This document shows positions 37,501 through 50,100 of a stretch of 64,000 nt of DNA, one piece after another. The notes under the pieces were generated by a model that made no database searches, was not told the origin of the DNA, and worked only from the letters and a program-made list of their open reading frames with translations. The stretch is taken from contig CM037585.1 of NCBI GenBank assembly GCA_021018995.1, forward strand, positions 127,996,831 through 128,060,830, in the 5' to 3' direction. Position 1 is the first letter of the stretch, and each line of letters starts with the position of its first letter. Position numbers and translations under genes: made by a program. Origin of the DNA: Chloranthus sessilifolius (taxonomy: Eukaryota > Streptophyta > Magnoliopsida > Chloranthales > Chloranthaceae).

Positions 37501-40500
37501 GAGGGTGATAAAGGTAGAGTTGAAGCTTTGGCCAATGAATCCAGTGGCGTAGAACTTGTGAATCACCTCCATCAAGTCCGCTTTTAGGATCGGCCAAAAT
37601 GAACAAAAGAATTCCATCGTGAAGCCATCAGGGCCCCGACGATTTGTTCTTGTCGCCGAACTTGATGGCCCGCCACACCTCATCTTCACTAAATTGCTGC
37701 TCCACATCTGCACTCTCTTCCTTCGAGATGGATTGAAACACAAGCCTGTCCAGCTCCGGCCGAGCTAGACCTTCGTCGAAGTACATATTAGAGTAGAAGT
37801 TGATGACATGGTCCGGGATCTGCTCATGATTGAAATAGGTGACCCCCTCAACAACAATGCTACCCAAATTATTAATTTTGTTCCGCGTGTTGGCAACTAC
37901 ATGGAAGAACTTGGTGTTCTGATCCCCCTCTTTAAGCCACTTCACCTTCGCTTTTTTGCTTCCAGCACACCTCCTCAACCATGCAATTGATGTTGAATCC
38001 CTGTTTTTTGTGCGTCCTCTCTTCTCTTTCCTCATCTGAAAGGCCCCTATGTTCCTCAAGATTGTCAATCTCTTTGAATCGCAAGAGCAAAGACTCTTTC
38101 GTGATATGGACCAACCCGTACACCTCTCTGTTCCAAGCCTTGATGCGACCCTTGAGCCACTGAAGCTTGGATATGAATCTGAATGTTGTTGTCCCTGCAG
38201 GGGCAGGTTCGCTCCACCAAGTAGGGACCGCAGCTTGAAATTTGTCGTCAAGCAACCACATGTTTTTGAAGCGAAACCGGGGATGACCCCTTCCCTCGGG
38301 AGTCACAAGTAAGCAATAAAGGTCAATGATCCGAGACGATCCTAGCTTATCCTTCTAACCTGGCAGCTGGGAAGCTGTCCAGCCACTCCGGAGTGCAGAG
38401 AAACCTATCCGGCCGACTTAAAGATGGACTTTCTTGAAGGTTGGACCAAGTGAATCTTGATCCCATGAGAGGAACGTCCATCAATTCCCAATCGAAAATG
38501 TAGAAGTTGAAGTCTTGCATCACCGCCACGTCCGGCGGCCCACCCAAAAGATCCTAGCTTATCCTTCTAACCTGGCAGCTGGGAAGCTGTCCAGCCACTC
38601 CGGAGTGCAGAGAAACCTATCCGGCCGACTTAAAGATGGACTTTCTTGAAGGTTGGACCAAGTGAATCTTGATCCCATGAGAGGAACGTCCATCAATTCC
38701 CAATCGAAAATGTAGAAGTTGAAGTCTTGCATCACCGCCACGTCCGGCGGCCCACCCAACTTTTTGTGCGCCCATCTTATGGCGTGGAAATCACCCCCCA
38801 GACACAAAGGGTGATCCCATCTCACCGCAACGACAACTAGCTCAAACCAGAAATCACCTCAAAATCTAACATCTGATGGACCATAAATGCCGGAAAACGA
38901 CCACAATTTGCCCGTATCTCTATTCCGAAGTACAACGGAAGCCGAGTAAAGCCAACTTCCTCATCCACTTTGTCGAACAGTAAAGAACTCCAGGCTACCA
39001 GAATACTACCCGAGGCACCAGCGGAGTCAACCCCAATCCAATCCCAGCGGTTCCCTCCGAGCACAGACCCAACTTTGGTCCTGTCGCAGCTGCCCCATTT
39101 AGTTTCTTGAAGTGTAATGACAACCGGGTTGATCATTGTGATCACTCTCTTCACCCTGACACATTTCAACCTGTCACAAATACCCCTCACATTCCAGGAG
39201 AACATCTTCATTATTAGACAATGTACATCCCATCCATGAAAGGAAACTGGGTGTTAGGCACCCCAACTCCCCTCCCATCTGACATTCCACACTGTAATCA
39301 AGCAAGTTCCCAAGATATGCCGTGACGTTTCTTGTTGTTGTCGTGCCGACTAACTAGAATTGTGCAGAACACCTCCTTGAGGGTGTCCTTGACTCTCATT
39401 TAAAGGACACGACCTACATGGATAAGCTGATCTATTTCGTTCAAATCACCAGGGCCGTCACTGAAGTCAACTCCTAGCCATAGAGGAGCAATCCGAATTG
39501 ACGCGCTTAGAAGGCCCGAAACAACATTGGACCCATTCTTCGGTCTCATCTTGATAGAGCGATCTCAACCATGGGTCAAAATTTCGTCCGATACCGATAC
39601 GTATCGGACGATACGTATCGGTTTTGGACTGGGACGATACGGTACATTTAATATACCGTATCGCCATTTTGTATGCATATGCCCGGACGATACATTCAAT
39701 GTATCGTCCGGTATTTTACTATTCCGATACGTATCGTCCGATACGTATCGGTTTTAAGCTCAGACGATACGTATCGGATACCCGGTATTTTGACCCATGA
39801 TCTCAACGAGAATATCTCTGCCGAAAAGGAAGCAAAGGAGGAGGAGATGGAAGCTGATCGAGGGGTCATGGCAGAAGACTGGGCTGCCAACGTCTGGAGA
39901 TGAGTAGTAGGATACTCGGAAGGAAGAAGTTGATCTAGAGTGGTCGATGTAGCTGTCGAGGCGAAGGGAGTGACCTCAGAATCCCGCCGGGTCACACCGC
40001 AGCCCATCCTGGTCCAATTCTCCTTCTCCATTAGTTCGCAGGCCCAAGGCTGCAGGCACCACGAGGAAGGGCCGATTCGAAGCAGAATTGTAGTTGGGGC
40101 GGGTCCCAGACCCGATTGCTGAAAGGTATAGAAGGATCCAGATTCGCCATGGGCCCAGATGATGTCCCATTCTAGTTGTCGCCAATTTGAAATATATAAT
40201 CCACATGCTGTCCTCTTAGAATTTCCATTTGCTTTAGGTGTTTGGAGCGCGTGCCTATCGAGAGGAGCGTCAGGAACGAGGGCCAGAACACTTGACATGT
40301 CCTCCACTATAGCTTCGAGACCACATGTAACGTTTTGGTCAACCTCTAGCAAAACCGTGGGCCGGTTTTCAGAAACCGCCCTGCAAACCATAGAACCATC
40401 CTCGATGAACCGACCTTTCAACTCCCCAACAATTCGTGACACCCGAGGTCAATTTTATGTCTCTGGCGATGGAAGACCATAAAACTCTTTTTGCTATCAC

Positions 40501-43500
40501 AGTTCTTCTTCCTAAGGGTAAACCGACGCCTCAGTCACCATCGGATCCTAGGGACGATCCTCCTCATCATCCTTCTCTGTATGCAGCCATGTCAGCTCAC
40601 CAATCGCTCCTTACTGCAGCTGAAAAGTGTTGTCCTTAGCGTACGACACTCCCTCAACCATTGGGTACCTCGACGATGCAAGATCCACTGTGAAGGAGAT
40701 CGGAGGTTGTCAGTGGTTCACCGGCGGTGGGGGTTGTAGCCGATCGAGAGAACCCTCACCACCCGCCAACGATCCAGGGGCAACACAGTGTAGATCGTCG
40801 AATCCCTTTGCGATTTTCCCTTCCTCGAGTTCAACACCTGGAAGATGAGCAATCCGATCGGGACCCGTGGTACCATAATCCCATGCCCGCACGGACGACC
40901 ACCTATGGTGCAGCAGGTTCGCGGACGAGCACTCCTCCGAGCATCGCGACGATGGCAGACCGCTCCTTTCCACCAATCCCTGAGTGGTTTGATCTCCAGC
41001 GAGATTTTTTCTGAGGTACCACTGAATATGTCTACGTCGAGATTCCGGGGCCCCGCGGATTCATCGCTCGACTGGTGAGGGACAAGCACCCTTTCCAGTA
41101 GCTCCATTTCTATGAAGACTCTGTGTTTTTGGCCGTTGACGTGGACCTCACAGCATCTAGGAATGCATTCCCAATTTTCGACGACAACGAAAATTCAGGC
41201 GGAACCACTTTCCCAAGATCATTGGTGCTTCTGTCGACGAGGACGAACCTGCCACACTAATCTCTAATCCACTTGAGGACCTTAGGGTCCAGGCGTGGAG
41301 AAGAAGGCCATACAATCGAATCCAAACTCCTCCATCCCACCAATGTAGATGAAAATCCCCGACAGTTGGGTCCCAGGCACCGCACTCCATTAGTGTTCCA
41401 TCAATCTGGAAGGACTTTTTGCAGCGGAGAGCTAGGGCCGCCTCCGCCGATGGAAAACGAAGTAGAAATTTTGTTTTAGTGATAGCAGAGAGAGCGGGTC
41501 TGTTTGTAAATTCCCACGAACGTTGTATCCATTTTAGTAGATGAAATAGTGCTAAAGAGTCTTTAATTGTATACAACACCTAGTAATCTTGTAGGTTCCT
41601 GGCGAGAGAGACACTGAGGGGAGTGAAATTCAATTTGTCCTTTTCTAGCCCCCAAATCCGAAGTTGAAGACGTCAAATTTTTGTCAAGATACGGGTTAGA
41701 AACATCTGGCACAGTTGTGGCAGGCAAGACGCCTAACTCCCCACAATCCCTCTCATCTCTCCCCGCGACATCGGCAAAGGAGACCCCGTGTCGTCGGTGT
41801 GCCAAATTCACTAGCTAACCAGATAACTGGTTGAACCTTCTGCTTGTGATAAACCATCCTTGGTGAAGGTCTCACATATGATTCCCGTTAATAACCACCT
41901 TATGGTTGTTACCCGAATGGGGAATACGGTCTGCAGATTTGACCGTCAATCCGACAGCTCTGGTTGAGACACAGCCGTATCGATGGCAAACCGACCTACG
42001 CTGGAAATTAACATTGTGACAGTTCGAGCAAATCCAATCACCCGCCCTAAGCACCATAGCAGTAGGAGTGACGGTCATCGTTTCACCACTATTCATTCAG
42101 CATGGAAAACTGGTATAAGGCAAAAGGGATACTTGTAAGAAAAAGCCATATCTCAGCGTCCTTGCACCAGCGATCTCAATATTATATCTGAGACATCTCA
42201 TCCCTGATCCAAAGAGTGCTCCTTACACCATCCTTACCAAGTCTTTTATTGGGTCTTTAATTAAATGGGGTCTTTAGTTAATTTACCAACATATTTTAAA
42301 GGTCCATTAACATTGCTAAACGCACCCAAATTATTACTAACATATATTTAAAAGCTTTTAAGGTCTATTAATTAGATTAATTAATTATCATGGGTCATTA
42401 TTAAATAAATTAAACATTACATAAAAACTAATGAAGTGCATCAAATCAATCTAACTAATCACGATCACAGATCTAAGCAAAATAATTACTGTCTAATAAT
42501 GCATGAAAGCCTCGGTCGTTACAACCTAAATGAAATTTTTTAGTTCTCTAGTACATGTCTGTATAAATATGGACCAAAACTAGTTAATGAAAGAACAAAA
42601 TAAGGAAAAGAAATCTCTTGATAGTTATAGCTTTGTTACCTTGGTCACATTTGGAAATCATTGTAAAGATGGATGTAGATTTCCCCTTTATTCCCTCTTG
42701 AATCAAGTCTTCCTCATGTACTTTAGTCAAAACTTAATTGATTGGTCTTGGTTGCAAATCCCAATTAGAAGCTCTCGAAGCTTCCCTATATTTATAGCCT
42801 TTCCCTTGATTTCTTTTATGTATGAGTTATTTGATTTGAAGAATTTGATAGCTTCTTCAAGTTTCCTATCGTGAGGTGTCACTTGATCTTTTTCCCTATT
42901 TTGTATGTAAAGTACTTGGTTGACTTTTAACTCTAATTGAGTGGGCCACATGTCAATTGAGTTTCTCCTCCATCGGTGTTTATAATATGGTGCATGTGGG
43001 TCCTATTAAAAAGCTCACTAACTTTCCTTTTTCTTACAACATGCTCAGGAATCAAAGCCAATCCTTTCTCCTTAAATTCTTTGGCTTGTGGGCTAGCTAA
43101 TGGGCTCATATGACATGTTTGTGTAAAACTTTCATAGTTGTAATAAAGTGAACATCATGCCCATGGAAGTTTGTGTCAATCAACCCTGAAAATGTTTTAT
43201 GGATTTTTGAATCTTGTTCTGTTGATCGCCACATTGGTGGGAGTCAACTAGATAGCCATGAAGTAACTCAAAAAATATTCCGAAGTGGTGGTCATCTTTG
43301 TAATTTTGCTAGGAAGAGGGTGCCTTTCCAACTTCCAAGTATCCAATCTTGATTGAAGCTTGGCAATTACTGGGTCCCAACCAGCCACACTTATGGATAT
43401 GCCTTTAAGGGGCCTTTTAATCTAATTTATCAGAAGAGAACTAGTCTCACAATGGAGGATGTTTGCTGCCTCCAAAATTAGTCTCTATTGGGTGTTGATA

Positions 43501-46500
43501 CTAGAAACCTTTGATTTAGACATAGTTTCTAATTCGTGCAGATTTCAATAGCCTAATGAACTTTGGCACTATGACGTGATTGGTAGATGCCTTTGAAAAA
43601 TTACTAGGTTGTGCGCTTATTGTGAGTAGGACACCATTGGGGCTCAAAGGAGGTTCTAAAGTCTTCAGAAGCTGAGCTGAGCATTAGAGGCATTTTGGTT
43701 GAGTAATCCCATAGCCCTACTGTCAGGGTGAACAGGAAAGGACCCAAAGGCCCCCCTTGGTTGCGGACCCTTGGCTGACACCTCTTGTCTGTCTTACACT
43801 GAGGCACTTGTACGTGCATTATTTTATAGGTTACCTGTCATATATAACCCAGATATTGGAATCCTCAGTTTCTTCCTTCATTTATCTGAATTTACTGTGG
43901 TCCTTCAATATGGTATTTCCTTTTCTACTAAAGATTTCCTTTAGCTTCTACCCTTCTATAAGATGTTGCTATTTTTTCACATCATGCATTCCAAACTTTC
44001 TTCTGAACAAAACAACTACACCTTGATACTTCTATGTGCTCAGCGTACTGTTTCCAAAGTTATCCGATGATTGGTATCCGATACTTCTAGGGTACTTGCT
44101 GTGAGTGGAGAATAAGACTCGCAAAGCCGACCCAAATAGATGGGACAAGAATGATGATGGAAGTGCTTGATACAATTTACTATTTCTATTTTATTTCTGG
44201 CATCATTTTCCAACTTCTTACTTTTTTTCATATAAAAACAAAATGGTCATGTGATTAATGAAAATACTAAAATATATGTCTTAAGACATAGTTACAAACT
44301 TACAATATTATATGTTACAAATTTAACAGTGATATCAGTGGAGAATATATGCCTAAGGCATACTTACAATACTATTTCTGGCATCATTTTCCAACTTCTA
44401 GGGTACTTATATGAGTGGAGAATAAGACTCGCAAAGCCGACCCAAATAGATGGGACAAGAATGATGATGGCAATGATGACCTGTAGGGTACTTGCTTGAT
44501 ACAATTTACTATTTCCATTTTATTTCTGGCACCATTTTCCAACTTCTTACTTTTTCATCATATAAACACAAAATGGTCATGTGATAAATCACAATGTAAA
44601 TACTGAAATATATGTACTTATAATATTACATTAGATAAAATGTTACAAATTTAACAGCGATACATTTTTCGATATTCTGGTATCCTAGGACCTAATTGCA
44701 TTGATATGGAAGGTGAAACATTTTAATCCCCACAATGACCATAAAATTCTTCTTTACTGGAGTATTTATCGCTTGATTATGTTTCTTTCTTTCTGTTCCA
44801 GATGTTAATTTATTGTATCTTTAGCGCACATTGTATCTCGCTTTTAGTAGTCTCAGATGACACTTTTATTTTCTGTAAATTTGCTTCCAGGTGCAGGTTT
44901 TAAATTTGATTAGCGTGCTGATTGAACATGTGGGCCAGAAAATCATACCATTTGCGAATAAGTTGATTGAATGTTTTCAAAAGGTATATGTTTGAATTAT
45001 TTTCTCTGTATTAAGGTTTATTTTACGTTCATCATGGTGTTTTGGTTGCATCCATACAAGACTATTTAATTTTTCGAGACAACAGCATTTATTATTCCTT
45101 TCGAACCTGGGTAAAGAGACACGTATATCTATTTATTTAAGACATTATATCTTGAGAGAACAATAATTAGATGTTGTTGGATGGCCTTATAATCCTTTGT
45201 CGCTATTTTCCTATTGTATTTTATTGAAGATAAATGGTGATAGGTCCTGGACATATGATGGGATTAGAACTTTGGATGACTATAATTTATCTGTTATTTC
45301 AAGATGATAGAAAACCTTTGACATATGATGGACGAAATTCATGAGCCAAAGTGCACTGAAAATATTGATGTAAAACAGTACAGCCAACTGTTCAATAAAA
45401 GTTCAAAAAATCTCCTCGTAGGTTTGTTGCAATGCATGGCAGAGAATCTAATGTACATGAGCGCACAAAGCATATTGAAATTGATCTCTATTTTGTTCTA
45501 GAAAAAATTATGGAGAGCATTATCTACACACTCAAAGTTCACACCTACATTAGCTGGCCGACATTTTTATAAAGCTTTGGATCCCTCAATACTCCAGGAG
45601 ATTTTGGTCAAGTTGGGCATGATTGATGTCTATGCTTCAACTTAAGGGGGAATGGGATATGGGGGGTATTATGTATTTGTAGATTATGTAATTTTCGTTG
45701 TTATGTTTTAGGTGTGTAGGCAGTAAAGTTATGTCCCTACTCTTTAGGGTATATTAGTCATTGTAAGTTGGGTCTCATATTGGGTCTCATATTAATAATA
45801 GAGGTTTGGGCTCCTTGAGGACTCTAACAAGGATTACTCTCTCTCCCCCTCCCTCCCCTAACCCATCACAGACTTTTTTCTTATTTTCTACCTAAGCAAC
45901 AGAGCCTAAACTCCATTTGCTACTAGTGCCTAACTGCCTATGACACAAAGACTATATATATACCTAAGCAACACACCCTAGGGAGCCATTTTCCATATAT
46001 GTATATATATAGTCGAAGAGTCTTAGGAGTGTGGCACCTGGGTTGTGAATTAGCATAGTTATCCATTGCACTGTCTAGGATGTTCTTAGAAAATAGGATT
46101 GTTTCTCATAGACATGATAAAAAAACCTGTCACACGAGTATAATTGGAAAAACATTATTCCTGCTTCACTATGACTGGTATAGCTCTGTGGCATAAACCA
46201 TATTGGCACTTGAGTGTTACAATTCAGATTTAAGTCACTTGTCCTTATATTTTCCTCCATATGCTTGATACTGACAGTGTCCTCTGTATATTTCATAAGG
46301 TATGGGAGGAATCTAGCGGTGAAAGCTTACTACAGATTCAACTTCTAGTTGCACTTCGAAATTTAGTGACTGCACTAGGTTACCAGTCCCCCATTTGCTA
46401 TAGCATGCTACTACCGATTGTGCAAAGGGGAGTCGATATAAATAGCCCTGATGAACTCAATCTTCTGGAAGATAGTGTGCTGGTTAGCTATCTTGTCTGA

Positions 46501-47040
46501 CCTTTGATTTGCGTTTAAGTAGATTATTTTGCCAGGGTGAGAGTTTACTGTCCCAATGCTAAGGATATACGGTGATGCAGCTATGGGAAGCCGTACTTTC
46601 TAACGCTCCCGCAATGGTGTCTCAGCTATTGGAGTTATTCCCCCATATGGTAGCAATTATGGAAAGAAATTTTGATTTCTTGCAGGTTGGTTACTCCTAT
46701 AAAAAGCTTCCCGTTTTTGCTAGCACATGCATCAAGCATGGATACCCTTTTTATCTTTTGGTGTGGTGCTACCGTTTTTGCTAAGCTTGTTGATTGCTTA
46801 CATTGCTTATTCCTCCCTTATGTTTCCTTTATAAATCTTGAATCTTGCATTATCTTTTGTTACAAATCAGAAATCATATGTTTTGTATCCAAAACTTCCA
46901 ACTTCATAAAATTTTCAATGCTTGTGTTCTTGAGCCAACAGATACAATTTTCCCCAAATATTGCATGTGCCAATCTCTGTATGAATGAATGGAAGCAAAT
47001 AGTTAAACAAAAGAATATTACCAAAGGACTTGCCAATCTT

Positions 47041-47118
<78 letters not shown>

Positions 47119-50100
47119 TAAAACGTGTAGACAAGCAGTGGGTCCTGGTAATGAAGTGTATGATTTGAGGCTTGAGAATAAACTAAAAAGTAAAGAAGCA
47201 TAATAAAAGCTATAACATATATGACAAAAATTTGCAAAATTATAGAAAAAAAATGTGCTAAATTTTGATGAAAAACCTGTTAATATAATATTTTACCACT
47301 ACCTTATTGAAGGATATCAATTATGTCCTCCATTCAAATACTTAATAAAAATAGAGTTTGTGTATTAAAACAGATAAATGTGGAGTAATTAGAGAACATG
47401 AATGGAGGACATAATTGATATCTAGGGATACCGTTGGGTATCAAAAAGTGTCGAGCGAGAAGTTGGGAGGGTCTTGTGCAGAGATTTCAGAAAAGGTTGG
47501 CTACTTGGAAGAGTAAAATGCTCGGTAATGGGGGTCGGCTTACGCTTATTAAATCTGCGCTTGCTTCCTTGCCGGTTATCATGATGTCCTTATTCAGGGC
47601 CCCGGCAAGCATGACGAAGAAGCTAGAGAAAATTATGCGGGGCTTCCCATGGAATGATAATGGAGACCGAAGGAAGTTCCATCTTGTCAAGTGGGGGGAG
47701 TGCTGCGATCTTAAGGAAAAAGGGGGCCTTGGTATTAGGAGACTTCGGCTTTTGAACTCAGCCCTCCTCGGGAAGTGGCTTTGGAGGTTCGGTGAAGATA
47801 GAGAATGGGATAAGCTATGGTGGCAGCTGGTTAGTAATAAATATGGGGCATCAGAGGAGCCTTGGCATCTTACTTTTAGGACCAATCACAAGTCGGCCTG
47901 GTGGAAAGAGGTGAAACTATTGGAGAGATATATCCTAAATAGTACTAGGTTTTCCTGGGGTGATGGTAATCGGATCCGGTTCTGGAAGGATATTTGGGTG
48001 GGGGATCAGCAGCTGCAATATAGGTTTCCTACAGTTTTTATGTTATCTAACTCCAAGGAGGCGGTGATCAGTAATTACTCAAAGTTAGAGCAGGGAGCGT
48101 GGGTGTGGAATATCCCAATTTGTCGTCGCCTCAGGCAGTGGGAAGAGGAGTTTCGGAACCTAATGTGTCTCATTAGGGGGCTGACCCCCAATGTAAGTGG
48201 CAGGGATTGAAGGCTTTGGAAGCACTCGGCCAAAGGGAATTCCATTAAGTCCCTGTATAATCAGCTGCTAAAGGCCGAGAGGACCACTATCGGTCAAAGG
48301 TGGTGGGCCGGGTTCTGGAAAATCAAGATTCCACCGAAAATTAGATTCTTTGTATGGACCGTCATGCGGGGAGGAATCCTAATTCGGGATCAGCTGGCAA
48401 GAAGGAATATTCTAGTTAGAAACAAGTGTCTCATGTGTATGAGAGAGAGGGAATCAGCGGCTCATATCTTCCTTCATTGCCCGCTTGTGCGCAACATTTG
48501 GGCTAAGATTTTGGGATTCTTTAAAGTACCGTGGGTTAATCCGGAAGGGCCTTGCCCAAATGATGAAATTGTGGTTGGCTGCTGAGGTGGATGAGGCTTT
48601 GAAGGACATGGGGATTGTGTCCGTGTTTGCGGTGTTTTGGGCAATTTGGCTTGAGAGAAATAGTTGTCTTTAGAAGAAGGGCTAAGCCAGTGGGGATGGT
48701 CATTCGCAATATTCGGGACCTCGTAGTTGCCTGGAACGCGATGGAGAAGAAGGATTTCCAGGAAGGGGTTCAGCAGTTCCTGCTACTGTGGGACTATTGT
48801 GCGGTTTGATTGGTGCCGGACTTGGTGCCTATGGAGGGGGTTTGTTGGGTTTCGGTTCGTTGCGGCCTTGCTCGGGCTCCTGGGTTAGTTTTTTGGGGTG
48901 TCTTTCTTTGGGTAGTATCTTACTACCCAACCAGGTATGTTTATCTTCTTTTTCATTAATATATTAGTTTTGTTACCGTTTCCAAAAAAAAAGAAGTTAG
49001 AGAACATGAATTAAACAGATAAAAGTGAGCAGATAGCTACGGAAATACATTCCTGTAAGGGTTCATTCATTCATCACGTCAAGGCCAGTGTAAGGAAGGT
49101 AATATGATTACACCTAGACATAAAATCAAACTTTTATCAATCTGCCTCCAATTGTTATCAAATTCAAATCCATATGAAAGTGGTTAATCAACTAAGTAAT
49201 ATTTTGCCACTGCATACTCTCTGCTCTTTATTTAAGGATAACAGTTACGTCCACTATTCAAACACTATATACAAAGGAGTTTTAGGGTACTTCCCAGTAT
49301 TTAGAACATAAATAAAAAAGATAAACAATGAACAGATAGCCATCATTCATTCATCACATAAAAGCCAGTGTATAAGTAATATAAGTATACCTAGCCATAA
49401 AATCAAAATTTTACCAAACTTTGATTAATGCCTCAAATTGCTAAATCTATATGAAATGGATAATAATGTTCATTTACAGCTACATCCATGCAGATTATTA
49501 AAAGATAACAGTTTTGTAGACTAGATAGTCACTTTATCTAAATGGAAAATTAGTTTACTTATGCAAGAGTGGTTTCTTTTGTTTGTCCAATGGGAGGGAA
49601 TGCTACTCCTACCAGCTAGTCCTCGAATCTCCTTAAATGCGGGGAATGAAGCTCAACCTGCCGTATTTCCTACCTTCCTTAAAAAGGTCATTGCTTCTTG
49701 TATATAAATTCCTTTAGGGCTCATTCATCTATTACATAAAAAAAAGTGCAATAAAAGTTAAACAATCATACCTAGCCATGAAATTCAGAAGTTATCAAGC
49801 ACTGTTTAATGCTTCCATATGATCTCAAACTGAACTATCTAGATGAAAACCTAGGTCGCATGCCACTTGAAGTGGTCACGTGACCAATAGAAGCCCATGA
49901 TCCTGAGTCGAGACTCGGTCTTTTGAGAAATGGGTGAAGTCTATTCTTGCTGGAAAAGTAAAAACATGTTGTAGCTAGATCCAGTTGGGGTGACAGAGAA
50001 AAGATAGATTTCTGGATAGACAGATGGCCTCAAACCGTAGCCCAAGGGAGGAGTTCCCTTCAATCTTCCGGATTACTGCGAACAAAAATGGGGTCATCAG

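Larger units (their letters stand above)
35429..39211 (-). pseudogene. LINE 4 ORF2 (endonuclease, RT, zf-RVT)
   Basis: Starts [16 protein letters not shown] (39211), the typical APE-type endonuclease start, with [11 protein letters not shown] and [11 protein letters not shown] follows ([46 protein letters not shown], 37165-37743) with the YADD box near 36940 ([10 protein letters not shown]). Then the thumb ([17 protein letters not shown]) and the C-terminal zf-RVT ([21 protein letters not shown], 35429-36016). It is broken by several frame changes, so it is a relic. Confidence 0.88.
35197..42245 (-). mobile_element. L1-type LINE (LINE 4), nearly full length, antisense to the host gene
   Basis: 7.05 kb flanked by 17-bp target duplications ttattgggtctttaatt (35180-35196 and 42246-42262). 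Minus-strand order: ORF1 with a RanBP2-type zinc finger (about 42040) and a DUF4283-like domain; ORF2 with endonuclease, RT and zf-RVT. It contains a MITE (39570-39799) and an internal 212-bp tandem duplication. Several frame changes make it inactive. It belongs to the same family as LINE 5 (52611-58893). Confidence 0.93.
33251..42523 (-). mobile_element. Solo LTR interrupted by LINE 4
   Basis: On the minus strand it starts TGTAACGACCGAGG (42523) and ends GGGACATCACA (33251), with TG...CA ends and flanking 5-mers cccta and accta. Without the 7 kb LINE it is about 2.2 kb, plausible for a large gypsy-type LTR. No internal gag-pol or second LTR is present in the window, hence solo LTR. It is fossil and older than the LINE that sits in it. 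Confidence 0.6.

Noticed and set aside
44118-44470. CRISPR-like spaced repeats
   Set aside because: There are only two long imperfect copies in a plant nuclear intron; they fit duplicated LINE 3' tails.
47042-47237. Long Ile-Tyr repeat protein on both strands
   Set aside because: It is the translation of the (TA)n microsatellite.
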